A DNA stretch of 64,000 nucleotides from Collinsella aerofaciens (GTDB taxonomy: Bacteria; Actinomycetota; Coriobacteriia; Coriobacteriales; Coriobacteriaceae), in NCBI RefSeq assembly GCF_018785245.1, contig NZ_WQPL01000024.1:51293-115292 (forward strand), given 5' to 3'. The notes beneath the pieces are model-generated. The model saw only the letters and a program-made list of their open reading frames with translations. It did not search any database and was not told the DNA's origin. This document shows, piece after piece, positions 1 to 8,356 of this stretch (the stretch's first letter is position 1; each line of letters opens with the position of its first letter). The translations under genes and the position numbers were made by a program.

Positions 1-801
1 GTTGCTCCGTGGATCTTCGCGGCCTTCTTCCTTTTGCTCGAAGGCTTCTTCTTCGTGAGCTCGCTCACCAAGTTCTTCCACGGCGGCTACTTCACCATCC
101 TCATGGCTGCACTCATCATGGGCATTATGGTGTGCTGGTACAACGGCACGGCGGTCGAGCAGCGCCAGTTTACGCTGCTGCCGCTGCGCAGCTACCTGCC
201 GCAGCTCAAGCGCCTGCGCGATGACGATCGCTACGAGCGCCTGAGCGACAACATCGTGTACCTGACCAAGGACACCCATACCGATTACATCGACCGTGAT
301 ATCGTCTATTCGATCTTGGACAAGCATCCCAAGCGCGCTCGCGCCTGGTGGTTCGTGAATGTCGAGACCATGGACGAGCCGCATACCTTTGCCTATTCGG
401 TCGAGACGTTCGGCACCGACTACGTGTTCCGCGTGCATCTGTACCTGGGCTACAAGATCAACCAGCGCGTCAATGCCTATCTGCGTCAGGTCGTTCAGGA
501 CCTGGCTGCCACCGGCGAGCTGCCGGCGCAGACGCATGACTACTCGGTCTACAAGGATCCGGGCAACATCGGTACGTTCAAGTTCGTCCTGATCCGTAAG
601 CTTCTGGCGCCCGAAAGCGATGTGGAGCCGAGCGAGCGTACGGCCATCACGCTCAAGTACATCATCCGCCGCGCCGCCGGCACGCCTGCACGCTGGTACG
701 GCCTGGAGAACTCCAACGTGAGCTTTGAGTACGTGCCGCTGTTCACCAAGTTCAAGGCCGTGAACAAGATGCAGCGCCTGGCCCCCAACGAGCGGCCGTA
801 G
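1..801 (+). CDS. kup: Kup-type potassium transporter, 3' part only
   Basis: This is the C-terminal 266 residues of a low-affinity K+ uptake permease of the KUP/HAK/KT family; the gene starts left of the window and is open from base 1. The first 45 residues contain the last hydrophobic segments. The rest is the cytoplasmic tail typical of Kup, with phrases such as VYLTKD and NIGTFKFVLIRK. Family members have about 620-700 residues, so over half is missing. A small membrane protein and a KdpD/KdpE-like two-component system follow on the same strand, which suggests a potassium homeostasis locus. The identity is firm; control by the neighbouring regulators is inference. Confidence 0.93.
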   Translation, partial: VAPWIFAAFFLLLEGFFFVSSLTKFFHGGYFTILMAALIMGIMVCWYNGTAVEQRQFTLLPLRSYLPQLKRLRDDDRYERLSDNIVYLTKDTHTDYIDRDIVYSILDKHPKRARAWWFVNVETMDEPHTFAYSVETFGTDYVFRVHLYLGYKINQRVNAYLRQVVQDLAATGELPAQTHDYSVYKDPGNIGTFKFVLIRKLLAPESDVEPSERTAITLKYIIRRAAGTPARWYGLENSNVSFEYVPLFTKFKAVNKMQRLAPNERP

Positions 802-862
802 GCGCCGACGGGTTGCACGGAGTTGGTTTTCGATGGACAAGATTGAGACCGGGGAGGCAAAC

Positions 863-1057
863 ATGGATGCAAAGATGCTTGATGGCCGCGAGGTGGTTGC
901 CGAGCTGGTACGTGAGGCACGCGCCGACGCCGCCGAAGATCGGTTTTTGACGAACCGTGCCAACATGGATATGGCCGATCGCGTAATTTCGATCGTGGCA
1001 CTGGTATTTGGAGCGGTGTGCGTGTGTGCCCTGCTCGCGCACGTGCTGTTTGTCTAG
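863..1057 (+). CDS. small single-pass membrane protein, unknown function
   Basis: A 64-residue protein with a charged, Ala/Glu/Arg-rich N-terminal half and one hydrophobic C-terminal helix (about residues 39-62). The ATG at 863 was chosen because GGGGAGG lies 5 bases upstream. An in-frame ATG at 833 has no good ribosome binding site. It sits 61 bases after kup and before the sensor kinase, so it may be a small accessory of the transporter or sensor. I recognise no family; function is unknown. Confidence 0.6.
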   Translation: MDAKMLDGREVVAELVREARADAAEDRFLTNRANMDMADRVISIVALVFGAVCVCALLAHVLFV

Positions 1058-1102
1058 CGACCGCCGGCTGCAAAGGCTATACACTTGGAACCACCACAAG
1101 GG

Positions 1103-1150
1103 AAACCACCACAAAGGTGCCTGTCCCTTTGTGGTGGTTTTTGTTTTTGA
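1103..1150 (+). terminator. intrinsic terminator, divergent copy of the 33-bp palindrome family
   Basis: A perfect 15-bp stem (1103-1117 with 1126-1140, arm AAACCACCACAAAGG) with an 8-base loop is followed by a T-rich run. It ends the kup transcript upstream of the kinase. The core CAAAGG..CCTTTG and the loop bases ctgtc match the dispersed palindrome found at eight other loci, but the outer arms have changed in a paired way (ACCACCA / TGGTGGT). This copy seems to work as a terminator. Confidence 0.75.
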
Positions 1151-1168
1151 GAGAGGAGCGGGGCGCTG

Positions 1169-2794
1169 ATGGACGTCCGTACGGACGGCGATATTGCCGA
1201 TAACTTTTGGTGGCGGCGCACAACGCTGGCGCGCCGCACTCCTCTGTATGACGCCTGCGTATCGGTGGGACTGCTGGTCGCGGCGACGATTGTGGGCGCG
1301 CTGCTCGACCATCCGGGTCTCGCGCCGAGCATCATGATCGTCTATGTGTTCGCCGTTCAGCTGTGCGCATTCTTTACCTGGAGTCGCCTGTATTGCTTGC
1401 TGAGCTCGGCTGCCGCCGTGGCGCTCTACAACTTCTTGTTTGTCGACCCGCGCTACTCGCTGTCGCTTATCGACCGCGGCTATCCCGGCATGTTCTTCAT
1501 CATGTTCGTGGTCTCGCTTGTGTCGAGCTCGATTGCGTTGGCCCTGCGCCGCGCCTTGGCACAGGCTGCCGCCAGCGACCGCCGCACGCATATGGTGCTC
1601 GAGACCAACCGCATGCTGCAGCAGTGCGCCGACGAGCAGCAGATCGTTCATGCCATGGCAACGCAGCTGGCGCGTCTTTCGGGCTGTCCGGTCGTGTGGT
1701 ACAGCGCCGACGCCGAGGGCGATGACCTGCTGCCGCGCGCGACTTACACGGCCGTGGGCGATGCCGCGCCGGTGCATGAACTGGCGCCGCAGATGCCGCC
1801 GCGGCTCTCGGCGTCCGCCTATGTGGGAACGCCGCTCGATGCCACCTATGGCGGCTCGGCGTTTTATGGCATCTACCTGACGGTTCGCACGGGCGACGGC
1901 TTCGCGCGCTCGGGCGACCCCGCCTCGGTGGTGGGCGTGCTGGCTATCGTTGCCGAGCGCGACGTGCTGACGCACGAGGAGCGAACACTTGCCGATGCCA
2001 TCGTGAGCGAAGGCGAGCTGGCACTCGATCGCGCCCGCGCTATGGAGGCCCGCGAGGAGGCGGCGGTGCTCGCCAAAAACGAACAGCTGCGCGCCAACCT
2101 GCTGCGCTCCATCTCGCACGATCTGCGCACACCGCTTACCAGTATTTCGGGTAATGCCGACGTGCTGCTCGATCAGGGCTCGACCGGCACCGCGGTTCTC
2201 GATGCCCAGACGCGCCGTGGCCTTCTTCTATCCATTCGCTCGGATGCGCTGTGGCTCAACGCCACCGTCGAGAACCTGCTCGCCATCACCAAGCTCGAGG
2301 GCGGCGGCATGCACCTGTCGACCACGCTCGAGCTCATGGACGATATCGTCGAGGAGGCGCTGCGCCACGTGAACCCTGCCGTGCGCGAGCACGACCTTAA
2401 GGTGGTGGCGTGCGATGAGCCGGCGCTCGTCAACGTCGATGCACGCCTGATGGTGCAGCTGGTGGTCAATCTGGTGAACAACGCCATCACCTATACGCCC
2501 ACAGGCTCGCATATCATGATTTCGATTAGCGTCGACGATGGACGCGTGGCGTGCTCGGTGGTCGATGATGGTCCGGGCATCGCACCCGAGGACCGCGAGC
2601 GGATCTTTGAGTCGTTCTACACCGCCAACCACGGTCTGGCTGACAGTCACCGCAGCGTGGGCCTGGGTCTTTCGCTCTGCCGCTCCATTGCGCTGGCGCA
2701 TGGCGGTAGCATAGAGGTTGCCGCGGCGGACCCGCACGGCTCGGTCTTTACGATTGAGCTTCCTGCCGCCGACGTTTCGTTTGATAAGGAGTAG
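1169..2794 (+). CDS. KdpD-like membrane sensor histidine kinase, short form
   Basis: A 541-residue sensor kinase. Four transmembrane helices (about residues 28-128) have the look of the DUF4118 module of KdpD, followed by a GAF-like region (about 140-300). The HisKA domain carries the H-box SISHDLRTPL (phospho-acceptor His317). The ATPase domain shows the N-box (LVNLVNNAIT), G1 (DDGPGI) and G2 (GLGLSL). It lacks the N-terminal KdpD and USP-like cytoplasmic domains of full-length KdpD (about 890 residues). The response regulator starts 4 bases after its stop. No kdpFABC genes lie here; beside kup, it may control Kup or distant targets. Family is clear, target is inference. Confidence 0.88.
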   Translation: MDVRTDGDIADNFWWRRTTLARRTPLYDACVSVGLLVAATIVGALLDHPGLAPSIMIVYVFAVQLCAFFTWSRLYCLLSSAAAVALYNFLFVDPRYSLSLIDRGYPGMFFIMFVVSLVSSSIALALRRALAQAAASDRRTHMVLETNRMLQQCADEQQIVHAMATQLARLSGCPVVWYSADAEGDDLLPRATYTAVGDAAPVHELAPQMPPRLSASAYVGTPLDATYGGSAFYGIYLTVRTGDGFARSGDPASVVGVLAIVAERDVLTHEERTLADAIVSEGELALDRARAMEAREEAAVLAKNEQLRANLLRSISHDLRTPLTSISGNADVLLDQGSTGTAVLDAQTRRGLLLSIRSDALWLNATVENLLAITKLEGGGMHLSTTLELMDDIVEEALRHVNPAVREHDLKVVACDEPALVNVDARLMVQLVVNLVNNAITYTPTGSHIMISISVDDGRVACSVVDDGPGIAPEDRERIFESFYTANHGLADSHRSVGLGLSLCRSIALAHGGSIEVAAADPHGSVFTIELPAADVSFDKE

Positions 2795-2798
2795 CGCC

Positions 2799-3512
2799 GT
2801 GCCGAACTCTGCCGTAAAACCGCTCATCTTGGTCGTTGAGGACGACCCTGCCGTTCGCAATCTTATTGTTGCTGCGCTCGAGGCGCACGGCTTGCGCCAT
2901 ATGGCCGTGGAGACCGCCCATGCCGCCATCGCCGCCGCCTCGTCGCAGACGCCGAGCATTGTGCTGCTCGATCTGGGCCTGCCCGATATGGACGGCGTCA
3001 AGGTGGTGGAGTCGGTGCGCGCATGGTCGGGCATGCCGATTATCGTGGTCTCGGCGCGCAGCGAGGATGCGGACAAAATCCGCGCGCTCGATGCCGGTGC
3101 TGACGACTATCTGACCAAGCCGTTTTCGGTCGAGGAGCTGCTCGCGCGTATTCGCACGACGCTCAGGCGCCTTTCGTATGCGCAAACGGGCGGTGTTGCC
3201 TCCGAGGGCTCGTTCGATACCGGTGAGCTGCATATCGATTTTGATGCCGGCATCGCCACGATGGATGGCGAGGAACTGCATCTGACGCCGATCGAGTATA
3301 AGCTCCTGTGCCTGCTGGCACATAACGCCGACAAGGTACTAACGCACCAGTTTATCCTGCACGAGATTTGGGGCACGGCAACTAAGAGCGACCTGGCGAG
3401 CCTGCGCGTCTTTATGGGCACGCTGCGCAAGAAGATCGAGTCCGACCCCGCGCACCCGCGCTATATCCAAACACACGTGGGCATCGGTTACCGATTGGTC
3501 ACCCAAGGCTAG
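2799..3512 (+). CDS. kdpE: KdpE-like OmpR/PhoB-family response regulator
   Basis: A 237-residue DNA-binding response regulator. The receiver domain has the acidic pair in VVEDDP, phospho-acceptor Asp58 in LLDLGLPDMDG and the conserved Lys in YLTKPF. The C-terminal half is a winged helix (LTPIEYKLLCLLA, then RKKIESDP..YIQTHVGIGYRL). The start is GTG 2799 with AAGGAG 7 bases upstream; a longer in-frame reading begins inside the kinase gene and lacks a binding site. It forms an operon with the kinase. KdpE normally activates kdpFABC at low K+; here the neighbour is kup. The exact regulon is unknown. Confidence 0.88.
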   Translation: MPNSAVKPLILVVEDDPAVRNLIVAALEAHGLRHMAVETAHAAIAAASSQTPSIVLLDLGLPDMDGVKVVESVRAWSGMPIIVVSARSEDADKIRALDAGADDYLTKPFSVEELLARIRTTLRRLSYAQTGGVASEGSFDTGELHIDFDAGIATMDGEELHLTPIEYKLLCLLAHNADKVLTHQFILHEIWGTATKSDLASLRVFMGTLRKKIESDPAHPRYIQTHVGIGYRLVTQG

Positions 3513-3537
3513 ATCGCCAACCACCGTCCCAATATGA

Positions 3538-3602
3538 GTTGCGGTGAAATACGGACGGAAATGGCCTATTTGGCGGCCAAACAGTCCATATTCCACCGCA
3601 AC
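3538..3602. repeat. 65-bp inverted repeat (family R3, copy 1)
   Basis: Arms GTTGCGGTG (3538-3546) and CACCGCAAC (3594-3602) close a hairpin whose inner part also pairs (GGAC / GTCC) and holds a second small stem (GGCC..GGCC). It fills the gap between two convergent genes. A second copy with the same outer arms but different, still pairing, inner arms is at 32171-32236. It may act as a bidirectional transcription stop. Confidence 0.75.
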
Positions 3603-3607
3603 TTTGT

Positions 3608-6175
3608 TTATTTGCCCCTGGGTTTGCTGGCGTAGAACTTCTTCTTTTTGGGCTTGCCGGCGGGGGAGGGTTTGCCGTCGCCGCGCGGCCCTCGGTCTCC
3701 GGCCTGCGCGTGCGCGGGTACTGCCGCGCGAGGCTTGCGGGCCTCGGGGTTGCGCAGCTCCTCGACACGCTCGGCAATCTCCTCGGCGCTAAAGCCGACC
3801 TCGGCCATGGCGTCCTCAATGGGCAGGCGGCGCACGATATAGCAGTGGTGCACCTTCTGGTTGCGTGCGAAATCCTCGGGGATGGTCTGCGCCGTAATGT
3901 CCTCCAGCACCACGCCCGCGCGCGCGAGCTTGCGTGTCTCGGGGCGGAAGCCGCGCAGGTTGCAGCTAAAGATGGCGTGGCCGCCCTGTGCGAGCAGGCG
4001 CGATACGCCGGCCAAAAGCTCAACATGGTCGCGCTGGACATCCCAGGTGCGGCGGCCCATCTTGGACGAGTTCGAGAACGTGGGCGGGTCGACAAAGATC
4101 AAGTCCCAGCGGTTGCGCGTCTGGCGCTGGTCGCGAATCCAGGCGAGCACGTCGTCGCGCACAAAATGATGCTGCGGACCAACAAAGCCGTTCTGGCGCA
4201 TATTGCGCTCGGCCCAGTCCAGGTAGGTGTTGGAAAGGTCGACCGTCACGGTCTCCTCGACGCCGCCATCGGCCGCGTAGCAGGTGGCAGTGCCGGTGTA
4301 GGCAAACAGGTTGAGGAAGCGGCGCGCCTGCTTGGCGTGCTCGCGCACCAGGTTGCGCGTGACGCGATGATCCAGGAAGATGCCCACATCCAGGTAGTCG
4401 TCAAAGTTGACGGCAAAGGTGAGCCCGCCTTCTTCGATGAGCGGCAGACGCCGGCGCGCGATGTTGGCGCGCTCGCCCGATCCGCCCTTGCCGGCGCCCT
4501 GCTTGCCGTACTGCGAGCCGCCACGCGAACGCATGCGGGCCTTGGCGTGCACATGCTCGGCGGGAACATCTAGGATGCGCGGCGCGATGGCCAAAATGTC
4601 GAGCATGCGGGCCTGGGCTAGCGCGGGGTCGATGGTCTTGGGCGCGGCGTATTCGGCGATGACGAGCCAGCGGCCCGGCGTCTGCGGGCAACCCTCGTAC
4701 AGGTCGATGGCGGCGGAGTAATCGGGCAGGTCGGCATCGTAGACGCGGTAGCAGCTCACGCCCTCGCGCTTTGCCCACTTGCGGCGCAGGCGGGCATTCT
4801 TGCGCAGGCGGTTGGCGAACTGCTCGGACTCGGGAATGAGCACGGGCAACGGCTTGCCGTCACCCAGGTCGAGCGTGGCGGCAGGTTCGGGCATGGAGGA
4901 AGCGGCGGCTTTGTCGTTGGCTTCGTTGGCATCCGCAACCTCGGCCTCGGCATCCGCACTGGTCGCAGCCTCAAACGCTGCGGCGGCGTGGTCGAGCGAG
5001 GGCCAAACCTCAATAGTTGCCTCTTCGTTATTGGGCATGACGGCGATGGAGCGCGCGGGCTCGGCATGGAGCGCGCGGGCCATAAGGCCATCGCGGGTGA
5101 GTGCGGCGACCGGCGCCGCGGAAAGCTCGGGCGCGCGGCGCAGCTCGCCGACCAGCGTCATGGCGTCGTGCATGAGTGAAAGCGGTGTCTCGGTGGTGTC
5201 TGCGACTACGGCGGCTCCGGCGACGGCGCCAGCATGGTCCAGCACGGTGGCGGACTTGGCGGCGCAAAAGTCGACAAAACGCTTGTAACCAGCGCTCTTG
5301 ACCATGCGCTCGGCGGTCTTGCGAGCGGCGGGGTCGATGTCTGCGGCCACGATGCGCGCCTGCCGCTCGCGCGCTGCCGCCTCGCGCTCGCGCGCCTCGG
5401 CAAGCAGCTGCTCCCACAGAGCGGCGTCGTGCAGCTGCCAGCCCTCAAAGCCCCAGCGCTCGCGTGCGGCGCCCGGGGCGCGGTCGGTCAGAATGTTCGC
5501 GGCCTCCAGCAGCAGGCCGCCGCCGGCGCACGAGGCATCGATCAGCGTGGGGAGGGCTTCGTTCTCGTAATCGTCGGCCGTCAGCTCGCGCTCGCATAGT
5601 GCGGTCCAGCCGACCTGCGCCAGCACCAGGGCGGCGTAGTCGGGGCGCAGCACGTGCGTGCCCTCGCCGGCGCGGGTCGCTGCGGGCGGCAGGCGTTTGA
5701 ACAGCGGGTCGCCCGAAAGGTCCAGGCTAATGCTCGCGCGACGCTGACGCAGCGAAAGCAGTAGGTGAACATCGGGGTCGGCGGCATCGACGTCGGCACG
5801 ACGTCCCGTGGTCTCGGCCAGGCGGTCGCACAGCGCGTCTTTGGCGCGCAGGGCCGAGAAGCGCGTGTTGCGCAGTTGCTCGGTCACGCCGCGGGCGGTG
5901 ATGGCGATGGTGGCGCCGGGGCGGACGATGCTCTCCCAGGCGATGTCGTAAACGCTATCGTACAGTTCATCGGCATCCTGCGCCTCAAAGCGCCCGAGTA
6001 CCACGAACACACGGCTCGCCAGGCGCGACCACAGACAGGCGCGGTAGCCTTCTTCGAGCTCGCCCTCAAATGTAGCGCGGCCCTTCAGCCGGCGAACATG
6101 CGAAAGCCCGAGGCGTTTAAGCTCATCGGCGAGTGCGGACTCAAAGCCCTCGGGGCAGCTTGCGTAAAATTCCAT
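3608..6175 (-). CDS. rlmKL: bifunctional 23S rRNA methyltransferase RlmKL, RlmL half degenerate
   Basis: An 855-residue protein with the layout of RlmKL: a THUMP region (about 45-160), an N-terminal RlmL-type methyltransferase (about 165-470) and a C-terminal RlmK-type methyltransferase. In E. coli the halves make m2G2445 and m7G2069 in 23S rRNA. The RlmK half looks intact (LNLFAYTGTATCYAADGG, then DLIFVDPPTFSNS). The RlmL half is odd: the usual DPMCGSG motif reads DASCAGGG (213-220) and no NPPY motif is present where DTTETPLS stands (326-333). It is longer than the E. coli protein (about 700) because of an Ala/Glu-rich linker and a basic Lys/Arg/Gly/Pro tail. It is divergent from the HAD gene. 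Confidence 0.85.
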   Translation of the reverse strand: MEFYASCPEGFESALADELKRLGLSHVRRLKGRATFEGELEEGYRACLWSRLASRVFVVLGRFEAQDADELYDSVYDIAWESIVRPGATIAITARGVTEQLRNTRFSALRAKDALCDRLAETTGRRADVDAADPDVHLLLSLRQRRASISLDLSGDPLFKRLPPAATRAGEGTHVLRPDYAALVLAQVGWTALCERELTADDYENEALPTLIDASCAGGGLLLEAANILTDRAPGAARERWGFEGWQLHDAALWEQLLAEAREREAAARERQARIVAADIDPAARKTAERMVKSAGYKRFVDFCAAKSATVLDHAGAVAGAAVVADTTETPLSLMHDAMTLVGELRRAPELSAAPVAALTRDGLMARALHAEPARSIAVMPNNEEATIEVWPSLDHAAAAFEAATSADAEAEVADANEANDKAAASSMPEPAATLDLGDGKPLPVLIPESEQFANRLRKNARLRRKWAKREGVSCYRVYDADLPDYSAAIDLYEGCPQTPGRWLVIAEYAAPKTIDPALAQARMLDILAIAPRILDVPAEHVHAKARMRSRGGSQYGKQGAGKGGSGERANIARRRLPLIEEGGLTFAVNFDDYLDVGIFLDHRVTRNLVREHAKQARRFLNLFAYTGTATCYAADGGVEETVTVDLSNTYLDWAERNMRQNGFVGPQHHFVRDDVLAWIRDQRQTRNRWDLIFVDPPTFSNSSKMGRRTWDVQRDHVELLAGVSRLLAQGGHAIFSCNLRGFRPETRKLARAGVVLEDITAQTIPEDFARNQKVHHCYIVRRLPIEDAMAEVGFSAEEIAERVEELRNPEARKPRAAVPAHAQAGDRGPRGDGKPSPAGKPKKKKFYASKPRGK

Positions 6176-6250
6176 GGGTGACCTCTCTGGTTGCGTCGCT
6201 CCATTATATGATGGATGTTTCGTTTGCCCTTATCCTCGAAAGGAACCCAT

Positions 6251-7078
6251 ATGATTGATGCGTGTCCCGAACCCGCTGTGCTCTTTTTTGACGTGGACGG
6301 CACGCTAACGTCGTTCGATCCCGACGATATGACCGATAAGGACTTTTCGGCGGTTCGCCCCTCGCAGGCGGTGATCGAGGCGTTTCATCGTCTGCGCGAC
6401 GCAGGGCACAAGGCGTTTATCTGCACGGGTCGTCCCTTGTGGCTGATTGCCGATGGCCTGCGTGCTTTGGAGCCTGCGGGTGTCGTTGCCATGGCGGGCG
6501 CCACGCTCGAGGTCGAGGGTCGCGTGGTGCATGAGGACTGCTTTGACGAGGACGTTATCGAGGAGCTTGCGCGCCGTATGGCCGCGGCAGGGATTGAGGC
6601 CTTTTTCGAGACCAACGTGGCTACTTTTGCCCTGGAACCCGCGGGTGTTGAGCAGTCGTCTCTGATCGGCACTTCTGTGGTGCACAACGCCGAGGAGATG
6701 CGCGTCGACGGCAGTCTGCGCGTGGGCAAGGTATGCCTCAATGTGCCCAGTTTGGCTCGCGTAGCCAATGATGACGGCTTTATCGATTGCGAGTTTGAGC
6801 TGTGCAACACCGGTGGCCAGAATCGCGAGCTGAGCCCCAAGGGCATTGACAAGGGCGTGGGCGTTGCGCGAGCGCTGGCGTATCTGGGCCGCGAGGGAAA
6901 TGCGCGCACCTTTGGCTTTGGCGATTCGGGCAACGACCTGGGCATGCTCGCCGCCGTCGAGACAGCCGTGGCCATGGGTAACGCCATGCCCGAGGTCAAG
7001 GCGGTCGCCGACTACGTGACCGACGATGTCGCACACGACGGTACCGTCACAGCGATGCAGCATTTCGGCCTCATCTAA
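6251..7078 (+). CDS. HAD-superfamily phosphatase, Cof-like
   Basis: A 275-residue haloacid dehalogenase-type hydrolase of the Cof class, which usually dephosphorylates sugar phosphates or cofactors. Motif I is FFDVDGTLT near the N terminus, motif II lies in FICTGRP, and the C-terminal GFGDSGNDLGML is motif IV with the metal-binding acids. The start is ATG 6251 with GAAAGGA upstream; the longer reading from 6215 is unsupported. It is a single gene divergent from rlmKL across 75 bases that hold a TATATGAT box. The substrate cannot be told from sequence. Confidence 0.85.
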   Translation: MIDACPEPAVLFFDVDGTLTSFDPDDMTDKDFSAVRPSQAVIEAFHRLRDAGHKAFICTGRPLWLIADGLRALEPAGVVAMAGATLEVEGRVVHEDCFDEDVIEELARRMAAAGIEAFFETNVATFALEPAGVEQSSLIGTSVVHNAEEMRVDGSLRVGKVCLNVPSLARVANDDGFIDCEFELCNTGGQNRELSPKGIDKGVGVARALAYLGREGNARTFGFGDSGNDLGMLAAVETAVAMGNAMPEVKAVADYVTDDVAHDGTVTAMQHFGLI

Positions 7079-7271
7079 TGAATCCCGCGTTCTGACGTTT
7101 GCCCAAACTGCGACTCTTTGCTTTTGCATGCTCAATCGATTTATCAATCCAAACACTGAGGTGTTTATACCGTTCGCCGAGAAGATAAAAAACTGCAGCT
7201 CACGCCTTGATAAACGTAGGTAAAGTGTTTAGCAGTTTATTGGCCGTATGCTAACGAAAGGAATCAGGCAG

Positions 7272-7976
7272 ATGGCAATCAAGGTGTTCGCTGACGGTGC
7301 AAACCTCGAGGGCATGCTCGACATGTACGAGAACGGCAACGTTCAGGGTTTCACGACCAACCCGTCCCTTATGAAGAAGGGCGGCGTGACGGATTACCGC
7401 GCGTTTGCCAAGGAGGTCCTGACCCACATCACCGATGTGTCCGTCTCGTTCGAGGTCTTTGCCGACGACGTCGAGACCATGGAGGTCGAGGCCCGCGAGA
7501 TCGCTACCTGGGCCGAGAACGTCTACGTCAAGATTCCGTGCGTGACTACCAAGGGCGAGTCCACCGCCGAGCTGGTGCGCAAGCTTTCGGCCGACGGCAT
7601 CAAGGTCAACGTCACCACCATCTTTACGCCTACGCAGGTCGATGAGATGGTCGAGGCCGTCGACGCCGAGACGCCGTCCATCATCTCGCTCTTTGCCGGC
7701 CGCATCGCCGATACCGGCGTCGACCCCATTCCGTTTATGACGGAGTCGGTTAAGAAGGCCGCCGCAAAGCCCAACTGCGAGGTCCTGTGGGCGTCCACGC
7801 GCGAGCTCATCAACATTTACCAGGCCGAGGCCTGCGGTTGCCAGATCATCACGGTGCCCAACAGCATCCTGGCCAAGCGCAAGAACATTGGTCGCGACCC
7901 GTACGAGGTCTCGCTCGACACCGTGCGCGGCTTTGCCAAGGATATCGCCGCTTTGGGCTTCCATATTCTGCCGTAA
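7272..7976 (+). CDS. tal: transaldolase / fructose-6-phosphate aldolase-like protein
   Basis: A 234-residue class I aldolase of the short transaldolase family (TalC/FsaA size class). It shows FTTNPSLMKKGG near the N terminus, the Schiff-base lysine in VYVKIPC, and conserved SLFAGRIADTG and ASTRE. Such enzymes move a dihydroxyacetone unit in the non-oxidative pentose phosphate pathway or cleave fructose 6-phosphate; sequence alone does not decide. The start ATG 7272 (MAIKVFADG) fits the family start and has AAAGGA upstream. Its last 19 coding bases are repeated downstream at 8112-8130. Confidence 0.9.
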   Translation: MAIKVFADGANLEGMLDMYENGNVQGFTTNPSLMKKGGVTDYRAFAKEVLTHITDVSVSFEVFADDVETMEVEAREIATWAENVYVKIPCVTTKGESTAELVRKLSADGIKVNVTTIFTPTQVDEMVEAVDAETPSIISLFAGRIADTGVDPIPFMTESVKKAAAKPNCEVLWASTRELINIYQAEACGCQIITVPNSILAKRKNIGRDPYEVSLDTVRGFAKDIAALGFHILP

Positions 7977-8132
7977 CGCGAACACTGGCTACGCCGCGGG
8001 CTGCTCGCCCCGGCCTTTCCTTTCCCTATCGCTCACGCGCTTCGCGAGGGTCGCGCTAGGCAAAGGAAAGGCCGGGGCTGCCGACACGAGCTTGCCAGCA
8101 AGTTGGCGCTTGGCTTCCATATCCTGCCGTGG
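7977..8132. repeat. hairpin insert flanked by a copy of the tal 3' end
   Basis: A perfect 17-bp stem (8007-8023 with 8062-8078, arm GCCCCGGCCTTTCCTTT) closes a 38-base GC-rich loop that has its own small stem. The last 19 bases of tal before its stop (7956-7974) recur with one mismatch at 8112-8130, so the hairpin lies between two direct repeats 156 bases apart. This could be the trace of an insertion with duplication or of a recombined 3' end. No gene is visible. Confidence 0.7.
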
Positions 8133-8347
8133 GCAAAGGTACCCCCGCCTGCGCCGTGCAAAATTGAGAGTATTCAGCAAGGTAAAGGCTTTACCAGCTA
8201 GATAAAGCACGGAACGGCCCCCGTTTTGGCTCTGACGACGCTAAAACGGGGGCTGTTTTTTGCTTTTTCGTCTCTGAGGGGCATCCGGAACGGTGGAATT
8301 TGCAGAATACTCGCGATTTTGCACATCGCTACAGGGGGTACCTTTGC
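8133..8347. repeat. 215-bp element with imperfect terminal inverted repeats
   Basis: The ends pair over about 45 bases in three blocks: GCAAAGGTACCCCC (8133-8146) with its complement at 8334-8347, TGCAAAAT (8157-8164) with 8316-8323, and GAGTATTC (8168-8175) with 8305-8312. The middle contains an intrinsic terminator. It lies between convergent genes tal and tex. It has no reading frame and looks like a small non-coding element or a large folded terminator. Confidence 0.65.
8217..8260 (+). terminator. intrinsic terminator between tal and tex
   Basis: An 11-bp stem (GCCCCCGTTTT at 8217-8227 with 8243-8253) with a 15-base loop is followed by TGTTTTTT. It can stop transcription from tal; A-rich bases on the other side may also help stop tex. 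Confidence 0.8.
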
Positions 8348-8356
8348 TTTGGCGGT

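Noticed and set aside
1-3512. a full Kdp potassium system
   Set aside because: Only sensor- and regulator-like genes are present. No KdpA, B, C or F sequence is in the window.
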